Notes under the pieces: model-generated
Database searches by the model: none
Told to the model about the DNA's origin: nothing
What the model saw: only the letters and a program-made list of their open reading frames with translations
DNA from: Maledivibacter sp.
Lineage (GTDB): Bacteria; Bacillota; Clostridia; Peptostreptococcales; Caminicellaceae
Assembly: GCA_025210375.1 (NCBI GenBank)
Contig: JAOASB010000012.1
Span: forward strand, 1 to 64,000
Direction: 5' to 3'
DNA: 64,000 bases
Translations under genes and position numbers: made by a program
Shown: positions 33,190 to 42,546 of the stretch, one piece after another
Layout: each line of letters opens with the position of its first letter
How positions within the stretch are numbered: position 1 is the first letter of the stretch

Positions 33190-34704
33190 TCACTTAGAAC
33201 TTTCCTCTATTCCTAGATTTAGCATTGCATCCGATGCAAATAATGCATGTTCAGAGCTAAATTCATCACAATATTTGTTGATCTTATAATCAGTCTTGTT
33301 GATTTCAAAGCCTTTTTCGATAACATAGGATCTATTATTATCAAGTATATTTTCTATGACAGATGTCTGATTATTTGAGTTTCGGAACATACTAAGCTCT
33401 ATACTAAGACTAGGCAGTGGAGCTTGAAGATTTGTATCATTTATAGAAGAATCGAAGAAACTAGTTAATTGTGAATCAATACTTTCCTTTACCTTTGATG
33501 AAGGTGTGATTTTTTGAAGCTTACTAAGGGATTTTAAGATGTAGGATATACTTTTAGTAGAATATTTAATATTAGTATCTTTATTAAGTCTAAATAAATT
33601 GATATGTTCATCCCAAGTGGCGGCTAAATTGTTATAGATTTCTTCCGATGTATTTAAAAACAAGTCAAAATTTGTATATTCAAAGGCATCGACCAAAGCT
33701 TCCATGGATTTAAAATGGGATGCTAAGGAAGCAGCTTTATCTATTTGCCTGCTGTATATCATAAAGCCATTTTGCTTCTTCCTTGAATAAAGCTCATCAC
33801 AAAGACTTAATACAAATTGCATATAATTTTTATCTTTATCTAAAATATTTAGTGATTCAATAATAGAGGATGTTAAACTTGAAAGTTTAGCCGTATCAAG
33901 TTCAATAATCCTATATTCATTATTTTTTAGAACACTAAGCAAATTAAAGGCATAATCCCTAAACATATTGGATTTATCCAATTGAAAATATCTGTCATGA
34001 TTTGAGTTGCCCAGGGTCTCATATAGCTTTGCATAGGCCCAAAGCATATATACTTGGTCTTCCCAGTCTATTTTTTTATCCGTCTCTTGTAGTTCAGTAT
34101 TATTTATATCTAAAGTAATACTTTCCTTCTTTATAAAAAAACCTTCTGAATTTTTAAGTTCATTTTGACAAAATACACCTTGATTTACAGCTGAATCTAG
34201 TAAAATCATGCCTATGAGTTTCTCAGAATAAGAGGACTCATCATTTCCCTTGATTAAACCCCTTGTATATAGGAATTGTGATAAATTTACTTCGTTCAAA
34301 ATAAGTAATCCTTGGTTTTTAGGACTTAACTCTTTTTGTAAATTTCCATCCTTAAGATCTATTCCCATATTTATATCGTCTTTGATAGTATCATTAAAAG
34401 AAGAATCAAGCTTTATTCCTGAGTATATTGCTTTTATAGGAGATAAATCCTTAACAAAATATAGGCTATCATCTGAGGTAAGGTCTTGTTTATAGGTTTT
34501 CTGATCATCATCTGTATCTTTAATAGCTTCAGTGTATAACTTTTTCTTGAAATCATCAATAAGATCGTCGGATATATTATATTCTACTCCAAATCCTGAG
34601 AGCATGGATAGGGTAAATATATTTGAAAAGGAATAAACCAAAGCTTGTCTATGTACATTTTCCTTTGAGTAATCTAAACTCTCAAGCAAATCTTTAACAT
34701 CCAT
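33190..34704 (-). CDS. Hypothetical protein, 504 residues, mostly helical
   Basis: Starts on the minus strand at ATG 34704 with GGGTGGTGAT just upstream, so it is a well-supported gene. No signal peptide, no transmembrane segment and no catalytic motif I recognise. The sequence is rich in Leu, Ser, Asp and Lys. It has repeated helix-like segments (WEDQVYMLWAYAKLYETLG; SEEIYNNLAATWDEHINLF), suggesting a helical-repeat or alpha/alpha-toroid fold. It is the only long minus-strand gene in the window. The end lies near the inverted repeat shared with the convergent gene. Function unknown. Confidence 0.75.
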   Translation of the reverse strand: MDVKDLLESLDYSKENVHRQALVYSFSNIFTLSMLSGFGVEYNISDDLIDDFKKKLYTEAIKDTDDDQKTYKQDLTSDDSLYFVKDLSPIKAIYSGIKLDSSFNDTIKDDINMGIDLKDGNLQKELSPKNQGLLILNEVNLSQFLYTRGLIKGNDESSYSEKLIGMILLDSAVNQGVFCQNELKNSEGFFIKKESITLDINNTELQETDKKIDWEDQVYMLWAYAKLYETLGNSNHDRYFQLDKSNMFRDYAFNLLSVLKNNEYRIIELDTAKLSSLTSSIIESLNILDKDKNYMQFVLSLCDELYSRKKQNGFMIYSRQIDKAASLASHFKSMEALVDAFEYTNFDLFLNTSEEIYNNLAATWDEHINLFRLNKDTNIKYSTKSISYILKSLSKLQKITPSSKVKESIDSQLTSFFDSSINDTNLQAPLPSLSIELSMFRNSNNQTSVIENILDNNRSYVIEKGFEINKTDYKINKYCDEFSSEHALFASDAMLNLGIEESSK

Positions 34705-35130
34705 GATATCACCACCCCAATTTAAAAGATCAGATTATTAGTACTATTATATATATATTTATTATATTTCTTGATATTCTGAGAAAATTGTATAAATTTT
34801 ATAATTTGAGCAAATTCCATAATTACTTTCTATAAAAACCATCTACTGCATGTAGTTTTAAAATCCTCAAGGATATATCATATATATTATGCAATTTTCT
34901 CATTAAATCATAGTAAGTTTAAAAATATTTAAGGTGGTTTTGATATTTTAAAATAATCCATACAACTGAAATAGAAAGTGAGATATAATAGAAAGGGATG
35001 ATTTAATAAATAGGCAAATCGCAAATGATTAAGAAGTATGAAAAAAATAAATAAGTTGGATCGTGAAGTGATTTTGCTTAGAATTTAAATCCACGATTAG
35101 TTGTATTTACATAAAGAAAGGATGAATGAA
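34705..35130. other. Divergent intergenic region holding MITE copy 3
   Basis: Separates the minus-strand hypothetical from the AIR-synthase-like gene. Apart from the repeat at 34806-34903 it is AT-rich with no recognised element. Confidence 0.4.
34806..34903 (+). repeat. MITE-like element, copy 3 (98 bp, internally deleted)
   Basis: Begins TTGAGCAAATTCCATAA and continues like copy 1 through CATCTACTGCATGTAGTTTT, then jumps to the right end TTATGCAATTTTCTCAT. About 65 bp of the interior is missing and both terminal repeats remain. Confidence 0.82.
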
Positions 35131-36114
35131 TTGAAGGTTGGTAAACTTGACTCCGAGCTATTAAAAAAAATAATTTTTAATAATATAAAATTCCAGAGGG
35201 AAGAAGTTATGGTTAGACCCGGAATAGGTGAAGACTGTGCTGTAGTAGATTTTGGAGAGTATGCTTTAGTAATGTCAACGGACCCTATAACTGGAGCAGC
35301 TAGTGAGGTTGGGAAATTAGCTGTACATATAAATTGTAATGATATAGCTTCAAATGGGATAGAGCCCTTGGGGCTTATGATGACAATTTTGGCACCCATA
35401 GGTACAACAGAAGGACAAATAGATGGGATTATGAAGCAGGCTTCAAGGGAAGCGGCTAAGCTAGGTGTGGAGATAATAGGAGGTCATACAGAAATAACCG
35501 AAGCTGTGAATAGAATTATAATTTCTGCAACTGCCATTGGAAGACAATTAAAATCCGATATAGTAAAAAATTCCGGGGTTAAGGTTGGAGATAAAATAAT
35601 TATGACCAAAACTGCTGGACTTGAAGGTACTGGTATAATAGCATATGATTTAGAAGGGAAACTCGGTTCGACATTTTCCCGGGAAATAATTAAAAAAGCT
35701 CAAAGTATGGTGGATGACATTAGTGTCGTTAAGGAAGGTATTATAGCAGGTGAAATAGGTTTTAGCAGTATGCATGATGTGACCGAAGGTGGCATCTTAG
35801 GTGCCATATGGGAAATATGTGAAGCCTCAAAGGTGGGCTGCAATATTTACAATGATAGAATTCCCATTGCCGAGGAAACTAAAGCTATTTGTGGGTTTCT
35901 AGACATTGATCCATTAAGATTAATTTCCAGCGGGACTATGCTAATAACCGTAAGTCCAAATAAGGAAAAACAATTGATTAAAGGGCTATATGAAGGGGGC
36001 ATTAGGGCAAGTGTTATCGGAGAAATTGTAGAAAAAAATAAATATCTTATCAAGAATAATGAAAAGATTGTAATACAACCCCCAAAAAGTGATGAATTAT
36101 ATAAGGTCATATAA
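35131..36114 (+). CDS. AIR synthase family protein (HypE-like)
   Basis: 327 residues from TTG 35131 (AAAGGATGA upstream; ATG 35122 overlaps that site). The two-domain AIR-synthase fold is clear: GIGEDCAVV, MSTDPITGAAS, NDIASNGIEPLG and GGHTEITEAVNR in the N-terminal ATP-binding half; MHDVTEGGILGAIWEI in the C-terminal half. It resembles the hydrogenase-maturation protein HypE, but no other hyp gene is nearby and the C-terminus (QPPKSDELYKVI) lacks the HypE Pro-Arg-Ile-Cys tail. It is probably one of the stand-alone clostridial paralogues of unknown substrate. The gene is alone, before the amidase. Confidence 0.82.
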   Translation: MKVGKLDSELLKKIIFNNIKFQREEVMVRPGIGEDCAVVDFGEYALVMSTDPITGAASEVGKLAVHINCNDIASNGIEPLGLMMTILAPIGTTEGQIDGIMKQASREAAKLGVEIIGGHTEITEAVNRIIISATAIGRQLKSDIVKNSGVKVGDKIIMTKTAGLEGTGIIAYDLEGKLGSTFSREIIKKAQSMVDDISVVKEGIIAGEIGFSSMHDVTEGGILGAIWEICEASKVGCNIYNDRIPIAEETKAICGFLDIDPLRLISSGTMLITVSPNKEKQLIKGLYEGGIRASVIGEIVEKNKYLIKNNEKIVIQPPKSDELYKVI

Positions 36115-36252
36115 GAAATATATTAAATTACAATTACATTTAACTACATCAAGTTGCATAAAGTTACACCAAATGATATAAATAGAATTAGGGAATACAT
36201 TTTTGGAGAAATGTATAAAGAAGAAAGTTAAAACAATAAAGGGGGCAATGGA

Positions 36253-38343
36253 ATGAAGAAAATGTTATCGTTAATACTGGTAATTACCATATTTATGAGT
36301 ATGACGATAAGCTCTTTTGGAGCTAGGAAGTTTGAAAAGGAAATGCTGAGTATTATTGATGGAGCTACAAATAATACCTATGATGTTTATACTGTGAACT
36401 TAATCATGCAGGGTAGGGATGTTGTATCTGATGTTCCTGGGATGTTGTTTAATGACATAACTTTAGTGCCCGTAAGATTTATTAGTGAAAACCTTGGAGC
36501 TGAGGTTAAGTGGAATCAGGAAAAAAAAGAAGCGACCTTAAAGACTGAAGATAAAGAGATCATTCTTAAAATAGATAGTCCTAGGGTTTTAGTAAATGGC
36601 AAGGAGTATATGTTACCAAATGGTGTACCGGCAAAGCTTATAGGATATGAGGAAAACTTTAGAACTATGGTTCCTTTAAGATTTGTTTCAGAACAGCTTG
36701 GCATGGAAGTAGGCTGGATAGGAGAAACTATGACGGCCACAATAGATAAGCCATTGCAGAAAATAGAAAACATTACATATGATGGTTCGGAAAAGTTTCC
36801 TGAGATTGTTATAAAGACTACTGGCGATGTGGCTACTTCATCCTTCTTCTTAAATGGTAGTCAAGTTGGGGGCGAAGATAAATTAGTAGTTGATATTCCC
36901 AACTCTATTTTTAATATACAAGATAGTAGTTTGCTAGATGATGAGGGAGCAGTCAATCTAGATATATATGATAGGGAAGTAAAAACCATAAGGGCTTCAC
37001 AATTTGAACAAAATCCATATAAGACTAGAATTGTCGTTGATGTTGATAGAAAAAAAGGACATGAGATAGTTTATGACGATGAAAACAAGGAATTAAGGAT
37101 TAAGCTTATTAACTCTGTGAAGAATTTAAAGGTTGACAAAATATATAATGTAGATACTGTAGTAATCCAAACGGCTGAGGAACCAACCTACAATGTTATG
37201 TTCTTAGATGACAAGGTTGTAGTAGATGTTCTTGATAGTTTGCTTAAGTATGATGGAGAAGGGATCGACGTCCAGCAAGGGGTTATAAGTGGAGTTAGAT
37301 ATTCTCAATTTAGTCCAGACCACAATTATCATCCAAATGACAAGATAACGAGGGTCGTTGTAGATTTAGAAGATGGGACTAGTCCACGGGATAATGTGTA
37401 CATAGAACATGCTGAGAATGAGATATATGTTTTTGTAGCTGGCAAACCTCTAGATGGAATAGACTATTATAAAGATGATATTAATTTGGCAAAGCTTGAA
37501 ATAACAGCTAACAATAAGGGGCAATACATAAAGAATTATAATGTCGCTAAAAAGGAGTTATCCTTAAGAATTTTAAAGGATAATATAGTGTTAGATCCAT
37601 TGAAAATAGACATAGATGATAGTATTGTCAAATATATAGATGTTGATGGTAGCAGTGATGAATATTATGATATAGACATAAAGCTTGCAGATGGTACAAA
37701 GTATGAAGATAATTCAGAAAGTGATGTAACTGATAAAATAATGTTTAGCTTTATAAATAATAAGGTCAAAGAATCTAAGTTTAGGAATAGACTTATAGTA
37801 ATTGACCCGGGTCATGGGGGACATGATTCCGGTGCATATAATCGTAATTTAGAGGTTAAGGAAAAGGAAGTTGTTTTAGATGTATCCCTAAGACTTAAAA
37901 AGCTTCTTGAAAATGAAGGGTTCAAGGTTTATATGACTCGTAAGGATGATACCTTCATTAACTTATATGATAGACCTGGCATTGCAAATGAACTTGGTGC
38001 CGATGCTTTTGTTAGTATACATGCCAATTCTGCTACTAACAGTAAGGCACAGGGAGTTGAGGTTCTATATTATCCAAATGATGGTAGAGATAATAAGACT
38101 TTCTCAAGGATAATGCAAAATTCCCTTGTTAGAGAATTAAATGCAACGGATAGGGGAATAGTACCGAGACCTAAATTGGTTGTTATTAGAGAAACAAAAA
38201 TGCCAGCAGTTCTATTAGAGCTAGGATTTTTATCAAATCCTAGGGAAGGAAATTTACTTTTACAAGATGATTATAGACAAAGATGTGCTGAGGCATCTTT
38301 AAAGGGTATAATCGAATATTTCAATAGTGTATTGATGAAATAA
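36253..38343 (+). CDS. N-acetylmuramoyl-L-alanine amidase with copper-amine-oxidase-like and AMIN domains
   Basis: 696 residues, ATG 36253 behind AAAGGGGG. After a signal peptide (cleaved near residue 23) come a Cu_amine_oxidN1-type domain (about 45-170, despite the name a wall-associated module; VPVRFISENLGAEVKW, VPLRFVSEQLGMEVGW) and two AMIN-like domains (about 175-400). A linker and a C-terminal Amidase_3 catalytic domain (about 510-694) follow. Zinc ligands are intact: His 521 in DPGHGG, Glu near 537 (KEKEVVLD) and His near 590 (SIHANS), with the catalytic Glu near 656 (LLELGF). It cleaves the amide between MurNAc and the stem peptide outside the cell, in cell separation or sporulation. 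The terminator after it makes it monocistronic. Confidence 0.94.
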   Translation: MKKMLSLILVITIFMSMTISSFGARKFEKEMLSIIDGATNNTYDVYTVNLIMQGRDVVSDVPGMLFNDITLVPVRFISENLGAEVKWNQEKKEATLKTEDKEIILKIDSPRVLVNGKEYMLPNGVPAKLIGYEENFRTMVPLRFVSEQLGMEVGWIGETMTATIDKPLQKIENITYDGSEKFPEIVIKTTGDVATSSFFLNGSQVGGEDKLVVDIPNSIFNIQDSSLLDDEGAVNLDIYDREVKTIRASQFEQNPYKTRIVVDVDRKKGHEIVYDDENKELRIKLINSVKNLKVDKIYNVDTVVIQTAEEPTYNVMFLDDKVVVDVLDSLLKYDGEGIDVQQGVISGVRYSQFSPDHNYHPNDKITRVVVDLEDGTSPRDNVYIEHAENEIYVFVAGKPLDGIDYYKDDINLAKLEITANNKGQYIKNYNVAKKELSLRILKDNIVLDPLKIDIDDSIVKYIDVDGSSDEYYDIDIKLADGTKYEDNSESDVTDKIMFSFINNKVKESKFRNRLIVIDPGHGGHDSGAYNRNLEVKEKEVVLDVSLRLKKLLENEGFKVYMTRKDDTFINLYDRPGIANELGADAFVSIHANSATNSKAQGVEVLYYPNDGRDNKTFSRIMQNSLVRELNATDRGIVPRPKLVVIRETKMPAVLLELGFLSNPREGNLLLQDDYRQRCAEASLKGIIEYFNSVLMK

Positions 38344-38353
38344 ATATACTGTG

Positions 38354-38386
38354 GAAAGGCTACCTCCTGTGTGGGGTAGTTTTTTA
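38354..38386 (+). terminator. Intrinsic terminator after the amidase gene
   Basis: GGCTACCTC pairs with GGGGTAGT (one G-U), then a run of six T. Confidence 0.8.
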
Positions 38387-38518
38387 TTGGAAAAATGTAA
38401 AACTATCAATTACCTTCTTTAGATTTTATCCTTTAAAAAAGTAAATAAAATAGACATAGTATGCCTATCCCTCTAATATAATTTAATATACAGTTTTGAT
38501 TTAGGGGGGGATTTTGGC

Positions 38519-39538
38519 ATGAGGCGCAAAAGATTTATAGCACTAGTAGTATCGGCTTGCTTGGTATTAAGTTTAGTAGTATGGAAAGGTACTAGCATGC
38601 TGAAGACATTTTTAAGCAAGGAAGAACAGCAAGTTCCAACACTGATTGAGAGCCCAGAAGATGATCAGAATTTAAGAAATACAGTTCTTTATTACAAGGA
38701 TGACAAAGGCTTTCTTGTTCCAGTTATGAGAAAGATACCGTGGCCTGAAGGAAAGGGAATTGCAAAATCTGCTATAAGATCACTAGTAGATAACCCCGCT
38801 AATAGACAAGATATGGAAGCTATTGGATTGATGCCTGTACTACCAGCTAATACTGAAATTCTGGGTATGAGTATAAATGAAGGACTATGCAGGGTAGACT
38901 TTACAGCAGATTTTCAAAACTATGGGCAGCAAGAGGAGGAGGCTTCAATTGTTAAGGCTGTGGTATACACATTAACGGAATTCCCAACCGTTGAGAAAGT
39001 TCAAATCATGATTGAAGGAGAACAGCCAAAGAAGCTTAGCCAAGGTTTAAATCTCTCACAGCCTATTGCTAGAAAGGATATAAATTATAGTGGCAATGGT
39101 AAAAGTAAGGGAAAGGTCATAGTATATTATCAGGGAACAGTTAATGGCATGGAGAATTATTTTGTACCTGTAACCAAGGATATAGACGTAGCAGAAAATG
39201 AATCAGTGACAGTTATCAGAACACTTGAGACTTTGATAGAAGGACCATCGGAAGAATCAGGACTATTTAGTGCCATACCATGTAACCTACAAGTAAGAAA
39301 TGTCGATATACTAGATGGAGTGGCATACGTTGATTTCGCCGAAGAAATTAAGGAAATCAAAGATGAAAGTATAGCCCAAGATATAGTTAAAACAATAGGG
39401 TTGACGCTTACCGAATACTATGGAAATGATATTATGATAGAAAAAGTAAGTATAATGGCTGATGGTAAAGAAATTGATTTTGGTGAAGTAGCAAAGGATG
39501 AACCGTTGGCGGTTCCAACCTTTGCAAACGAGTATTAA
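38519..39538 (+). CDS. GerM-like sporulation/germination protein with two GerMN domains
   Basis: 339 residues from ATG 38519 (GGGGGGGA upstream). An N-terminal hydrophobic segment contains VSAC, which could act as a lipobox (GerM of Bacillus is a lipoprotein) or simply be part of a membrane anchor. Two GerMN domains follow (about 45-180: YYKDDKGFLVPVMRKIPW, VDFTADFQNY; about 200-325: VYYQGTVNGMENYFVPVTKDI, VDFAEEI). GerM works in engulfment and spore-envelope assembly, with SpoIIQ in Bacillus. Its place before rph and rdgB is the usual clostridial order. A terminator hairpin separates it from rph. Confidence 0.88.
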   Translation: MRRKRFIALVVSACLVLSLVVWKGTSMLKTFLSKEEQQVPTLIESPEDDQNLRNTVLYYKDDKGFLVPVMRKIPWPEGKGIAKSAIRSLVDNPANRQDMEAIGLMPVLPANTEILGMSINEGLCRVDFTADFQNYGQQEEEASIVKAVVYTLTEFPTVEKVQIMIEGEQPKKLSQGLNLSQPIARKDINYSGNGKSKGKVIVYYQGTVNGMENYFVPVTKDIDVAENESVTVIRTLETLIEGPSEESGLFSAIPCNLQVRNVDILDGVAYVDFAEEIKEIKDESIAQDIVKTIGLTLTEYYGNDIMIEKVSIMADGKEIDFGEVAKDEPLAVPTFANEY

Positions 39539-39586
39539 GAAAGTCCAGGCAGCTTGTCATCTTGTTGACTTCGTCAATAATCTGAG

Positions 39587-39609
39587 TCCAGGGAAACCTG
39601 GATTTTTTT
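39587..39609 (+). terminator. Intrinsic terminator after the gerM-like gene
   Basis: TCCAGG-GAAA-CCTGGA hairpin with a stable tetraloop and seven T. Confidence 0.88.
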
Positions 39610-39758
39610 ATTTTGAAAAAATTGAGATACGTAAGCCATGTAATGGAAATAATAAGATAGAGGTTCTAAAATGTATAACTTCAAGCAAAACAAAATAATA
39701 AATTGTATAACAGATATAATAGTTAATATGGTAAAATATATTAATGTATAGGGAAAAA

Positions 39759-39805
39759 CATTGAAGCTTTGGCTATTTAAAAAATCAAGGTGTAGATTTA
39801 TAAGT
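39759..39805 (+). repeat. Dispersed 47-bp repeat, copy a
   Basis: Begins CATTGAAGCTTTGGCTATTT and ends GATTTATAAGT. It matches 57486-57532 at 44 of 47 positions. The right end joins the 32-bp motif (39799-39830) shared with 19554-19585 and 51361-51392. Both copies lie 40-70 bases before a gene start. Confidence 0.75.
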
Positions 39806-39830
39806 TAAAGTCTATACTAAAATCCCTATA
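39799..39830 (+). repeat. 32-bp dispersed motif upstream of rph
   Basis: Begins TATAAGTTAAAGTCTATACT and ends CCCTATA. It is the exact reverse complement of 19554-19585 over all 32 bases, and 24 of 32 bases match 51361-51392. Its start is shared with the 47-bp repeat. Confidence 0.7.
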
Positions 39831-39869
39831 TAATTGTTATTATTGTTTATTAATAGAAGGGAGAAAAAT

Positions 39870-40595
39870 ATGAATAGAGTAGATGGAAGAAGACCAGAGG
39901 ATATTAGACCAGTGAAAATTACAAAGGACTATTTGATGCATCCCCAGGGGTCAGTTTTAATAGAAATGGGTAATACCAAGGTAATATGCACAGTTACTAT
40001 AGAGGAAAAAGTTCCTCCATTCTTAAAGGGATCTGGCAAGGGTTGGATTACAGCCGAATATTCTATGCTGCCAGGAGCAACTCATTCAAGGAAGTTTAGA
40101 GAAGCTACAAAGGGAAAGTTAGAGGGAAGAACCCATGAAATCAAGAGACTCATAGGAAGAGCATTACGCTCGGTTGTTGACTTGAATAAATTAGGGGAAA
40201 TAACTTTATGGATTGATTGTGATGTAATACAAGCAGATGGTGGAACAAGAACTGCTTCTATTACTGGAGCCTATGTTGCATTGGTAGATGCCCTAAGTAA
40301 GTTAGTTGATAAAGGTGTATTGGAATCTTTGCCTATTACCAGCTATGTTGCAGCAATAAGTGTTGGGGTAGTTAAAGATACTCCTATATTAGATTTATGC
40401 TATAAAGAAGATTCAACAGCTAAGGTTGACATGAATGTAATCATGACGGATAAGGGTGAATTTATAGAAATACAGGGAACAGGGGAAGAGTCGCCATTTA
40501 ATAAGGCCGAATTAATTGATCTGTTGAGTCTTTCTGAGAAGGGGATAAATGAACTCATTGAGATTCAGAAGGAAATCTTAGATATTGAAATATAG
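39870..40595 (+). CDS. rph: Ribonuclease PH
   Basis: 241 residues from ATG 39870, chosen for AGAAGGGAG just upstream; an earlier in-frame codon at 39834 adds a hydrophobic tail foreign to the family. RNase PH trims tRNA 3' ends phosphorolytically. Diagnostic motifs: [10 protein letters not shown] at the N-terminus, [41 protein letters not shown] (phosphate-binding Arg), [20 protein letters not shown] and [13 protein letters not shown]. The length is standard. It forms an operon with rdgB (18-base gap) and the phosphodiesterase gene. Confidence 0.97.
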   Translation: MNRVDGRRPEDIRPVKITKDYLMHPQGSVLIEMGNTKVICTVTIEEKVPPFLKGSGKGWITAEYSMLPGATHSRKFREATKGKLEGRTHEIKRLIGRALRSVVDLNKLGEITLWIDCDVIQADGGTRTASITGAYVALVDALSKLVDKGVLESLPITSYVAAISVGVVKDTPILDLCYKEDSTAKVDMNVIMTDKGEFIEIQGTGEESPFNKAELIDLLSLSEKGINELIEIQKEILDIEI

Positions 40596-40613
40596 AATGG
40601 TGGTGTAAGAAAT

Positions 40614-41216
40614 ATGAAAATGATATTATCGTCAAAAAACAAACATAAGCTGAAGGAAATAGGTGAAATACTCAAAAACCTAGATATTCAGCTTGTATCA
40701 ATGGACGAAGCCGGTCTAGGTAGCCTTGAGGTAGTAGAGGATGGAGAAACCTTTGAAGAGAACTCTATGAAAAAGGCCATTGTGGTTATGGAAAAAACCA
40801 ATACTGTCACTATAGCCGATGATTCAGGGTTAGAGGTAGATTACCTAGGTGGAAGACCAGGAGTTTATTCTGCACGATTTGCTGGAGAAAATGCTATGGA
40901 TAAGGATAATAATAAAAAGTTATTAAAAATGTTAGATGGAGTTTCCAATAATGATAGATCGGGAAGATTTGTATCAGTAATATCAGCTGCATTTCCCGAT
41001 GGAAGAAGGATTAGCGTAAGAGGAGAATGTGAAGGAATAATAGGTCTAGAAGAAAAGGGTTTACAAGGTTTTGGATATGATCCTTTATTTATAGTTCCGG
41101 AGTATAATAAAACCTTTGCTGAACTTGGAAGTGATATAAAAAATGAAATTAGTCATAGAGCTAAAGCCCTTGAAAAATTCAAAATAGAACTTGAAAGTAT
41201 GTTAGGTAAAAAGTGA
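40614..41216 (+). CDS. rdgB: XTP/dITP (non-canonical purine NTP) pyrophosphatase, RdgB/HAM1 family
   Basis: 200 residues. Hydrolyses ITP, XTP and dITP to monophosphates and so keeps deaminated purines out of nucleic acids. Family signatures: LSSKNKHKLKEI at the start (nucleotide grip), EENSMKKA, IADDSGLEVDYLGGRPGVYSARFAG, GFGYDPLF and EISHRAKAL. ATG 40614 follows GGTGG. The TGA overlaps the ATG of the next gene by one base, so they are coupled. Confidence 0.97.
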   Translation: MKMILSSKNKHKLKEIGEILKNLDIQLVSMDEAGLGSLEVVEDGETFEENSMKKAIVVMEKTNTVTIADDSGLEVDYLGGRPGVYSARFAGENAMDKDNNKKLLKMLDGVSNNDRSGRFVSVISAAFPDGRRISVRGECEGIIGLEEKGLQGFGYDPLFIVPEYNKTFAELGSDIKNEISHRAKALEKFKIELESMLGKK

Positions 41217-41689
41217 TGAAGATTGGATTAATTAGTGATACCCATGGGGATGTTTTTAGTGGTGAGAAAGCCATAAAGGCCATGGGTGATGTTGATTTGA
41301 TTCTACATGCTGGGGACACATATAGTGACGCTAAATTATTGCAAAAAATTACTGGCATTGATGTGGTAGCAGTAAAAGGTAACACGGACTTTGATTGTGA
41401 AGCAGATTCAGAAACTATTTTAACTATTGAAGATAAAAAGATATTTTTAACCCATGGGCATAAATATAGTGTGAAATCTGGTATTTATAGATTGTATTAT
41501 AGAGCTTTAGAAACTAATTCGGACATTGTTGTTTTTGGACATAGCCATATTCCCATACATGTACAAGAAAATGGGATAGTTTTTATAAATCCAGGAAGTA
41601 CATCTATACCAAGGGGAGGGAGTAACCCCTCCTATGGCATAATTGATATATCAAAAAAAGATATAGAAATTAAGTTATATAGCTTGTAA
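41216..41689 (+). CDS. YfcE/MJ0936-type metallophosphodiesterase
   Basis: 157 residues from ATG 41216 (overlapping TGATG); GTG 41213 is possible but less likely. The calcineurin-like fold is complete: ISDTHGD, LHAGD, VKGNTD, LTHGH and FGHSHIP supply the two-metal site. Members are small phosphodiesterases of uncertain physiological substrate. Third gene of the rph-rdgB operon, an order conserved in clostridia. No strong terminator is seen before the tRNA promoter. Confidence 0.93.
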   Translation: MKIGLISDTHGDVFSGEKAIKAMGDVDLILHAGDTYSDAKLLQKITGIDVVAVKGNTDFDCEADSETILTIEDKKIFLTHGHKYSVKSGIYRLYYRALETNSDIVVFGHSHIPIHVQENGIVFINPGSTSIPRGGSNPSYGIIDISKKDIEIKLYSL

Positions 41690-41764
41690 ATATATTTATG
41701 GGTTGGAATAATGTATAAAAATCCATTCCTTAGCAAATAATTATAAAAAAAATCGTAAAAAATG

Positions 41765-41793
41765 TTGACGAAGGGCTATATATGTTGTATAAT
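41765..41793 (+). promoter_or_regulatory. Strong vegetative promoter for the tRNA cluster
   Basis: TTGACG (41765-41770) and TATAAT (41788-41793), spaced by exactly 17 bases, 17 bases before the first tRNA. Confidence 0.88.
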
Positions 41794-41810
41794 AATTTTC
41801 GTCAGCTAAT

Positions 41811-41887
<77 letters not shown>

Positions 41888-41892
41888 GTTAT

Positions 41893-41966
41893 GCGGGTGT
41901 AGCTCAGTGGTAGAGCCCCGGCCTTCCAAGCCGGTTGCGAGGGTTCGATCCCCTTCACCCGCTCCA
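41893..41966 (+). tRNA. tRNA-Gly (TCC)
   Basis: Acceptor GCGGGTG/CACCCGC, anticodon loop CTTCCAA, T-loop GTTCGATCC, encoded CCA. Confidence 0.95.
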
Positions 41967-41968
41967 AT

Positions 41969-42045
41969 GTGCCCATAGCTCAGCAGGATAGAGCAACGGC
42001 CTTCTAAGCCGTGTGTCCGGGGTTCGAATCCCTGTGGGCACGCCA
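41969..42045 (+). tRNA. tRNA-Arg (TCT)
   Basis: Acceptor GTGCCCA/TGGGCAC, anticodon loop CTTCTAA, T-loop GTTCGAATC, encoded CCA. Only two bases separate it from tRNA-Gly. Confidence 0.95.
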
Positions 42046-42064
42046 TAAATATTTTGAAAAACAT

Positions 42065-42141
42065 GGCGGCTGTCGTCAAGTGGTTAAGACACAGGATTGT
42101 GGCTCCTGTATGCGTGGGTTCGAATCCCATCAGCCGCCCCA
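42065..42141 (+). tRNA. tRNA-His (GTG)
   Basis: Eight-base-pair acceptor GGCGGCTG/CAGCCGCC, including the genome-encoded G-1 typical of tRNA-His. Anticodon loop TTGTGGC, T-loop GTTCGAATC, encoded CCA. Confidence 0.95.
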
Positions 42142-42154
42142 TTTTAAAAAATAT

Positions 42155-42230
42155 TGGGGATTAGCCAAGTCGGTAAGGCAACGGACTTTGACTCCGTCAT
42201 TCACAGGTTCGAGTCCTGTATCCCCAGCCA
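42155..42230 (+). tRNA. tRNA-Gln (TTG)
   Basis: Acceptor TGGGGAT/ATCCCCA, anticodon loop CTTTGAC, T-loop GTTCGAGTC, encoded CCA. Confidence 0.95.
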
Positions 42231-42329
42231 TTTATACATAACTGACACTTGAATTTATATTAAATTTATAAATAATGATGCTTCTACATTTTTTATAAAT
42301 TTGATTACTTTAAAGTTAGTTATTGTTAT

Positions 42330-42405
42330 GACCCATTAGCTCAGTCGGTAGAGCACCTGACTTTTAATCAGGGTGTCCCGCGTTCGAGTCGCGGATGGGT
42401 CACCA
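42330..42405 (+). tRNA. tRNA-Lys (TTT)
   Basis: Acceptor GACCCAT/ATGGGTC, anticodon loop CTTTTAA, T-loop GTTCGAGTC, encoded CCA. A 99-base gap precedes it. Confidence 0.95.
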
Positions 42406-42425
42406 AAACATACAACATATTATAT

Positions 42426-42509
42426 GCGGGTATGGCGGAATTGGCAGACGCGCTAGACTTAGGATCTAGTGTCTTGTACGTGGGGGTTCAAGTCCCTCTA
42501 CCCGCACCA
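42426..42509 (+). tRNA. tRNA-Leu (TAG)
   Basis: Acceptor GCGGGTA/TACCCGC, anticodon loop CTTAGGA, long variable arm (TGTCTTGTACGTG) as in class II tRNA, encoded CCA. Confidence 0.95.
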
Positions 42510-42512
42510 GTA

Positions 42513-42546
42513 AAAAACTAAAAGCAAAATTGCTTTTAGTTTTTTT
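42513..42546 (+). terminator. Terminator of the tRNA cluster
   Basis: AACTAAAAGCAA pairs with TTGCTTTTAGTT, then TTTTT. Confidence 0.9.

Noticed and set aside
35131-36114. Naming the AIR-synthase-like gene hypE
   Set aside because: The HypE C-terminal Cys tail is missing and no hydrogenase or other hyp genes are nearby.
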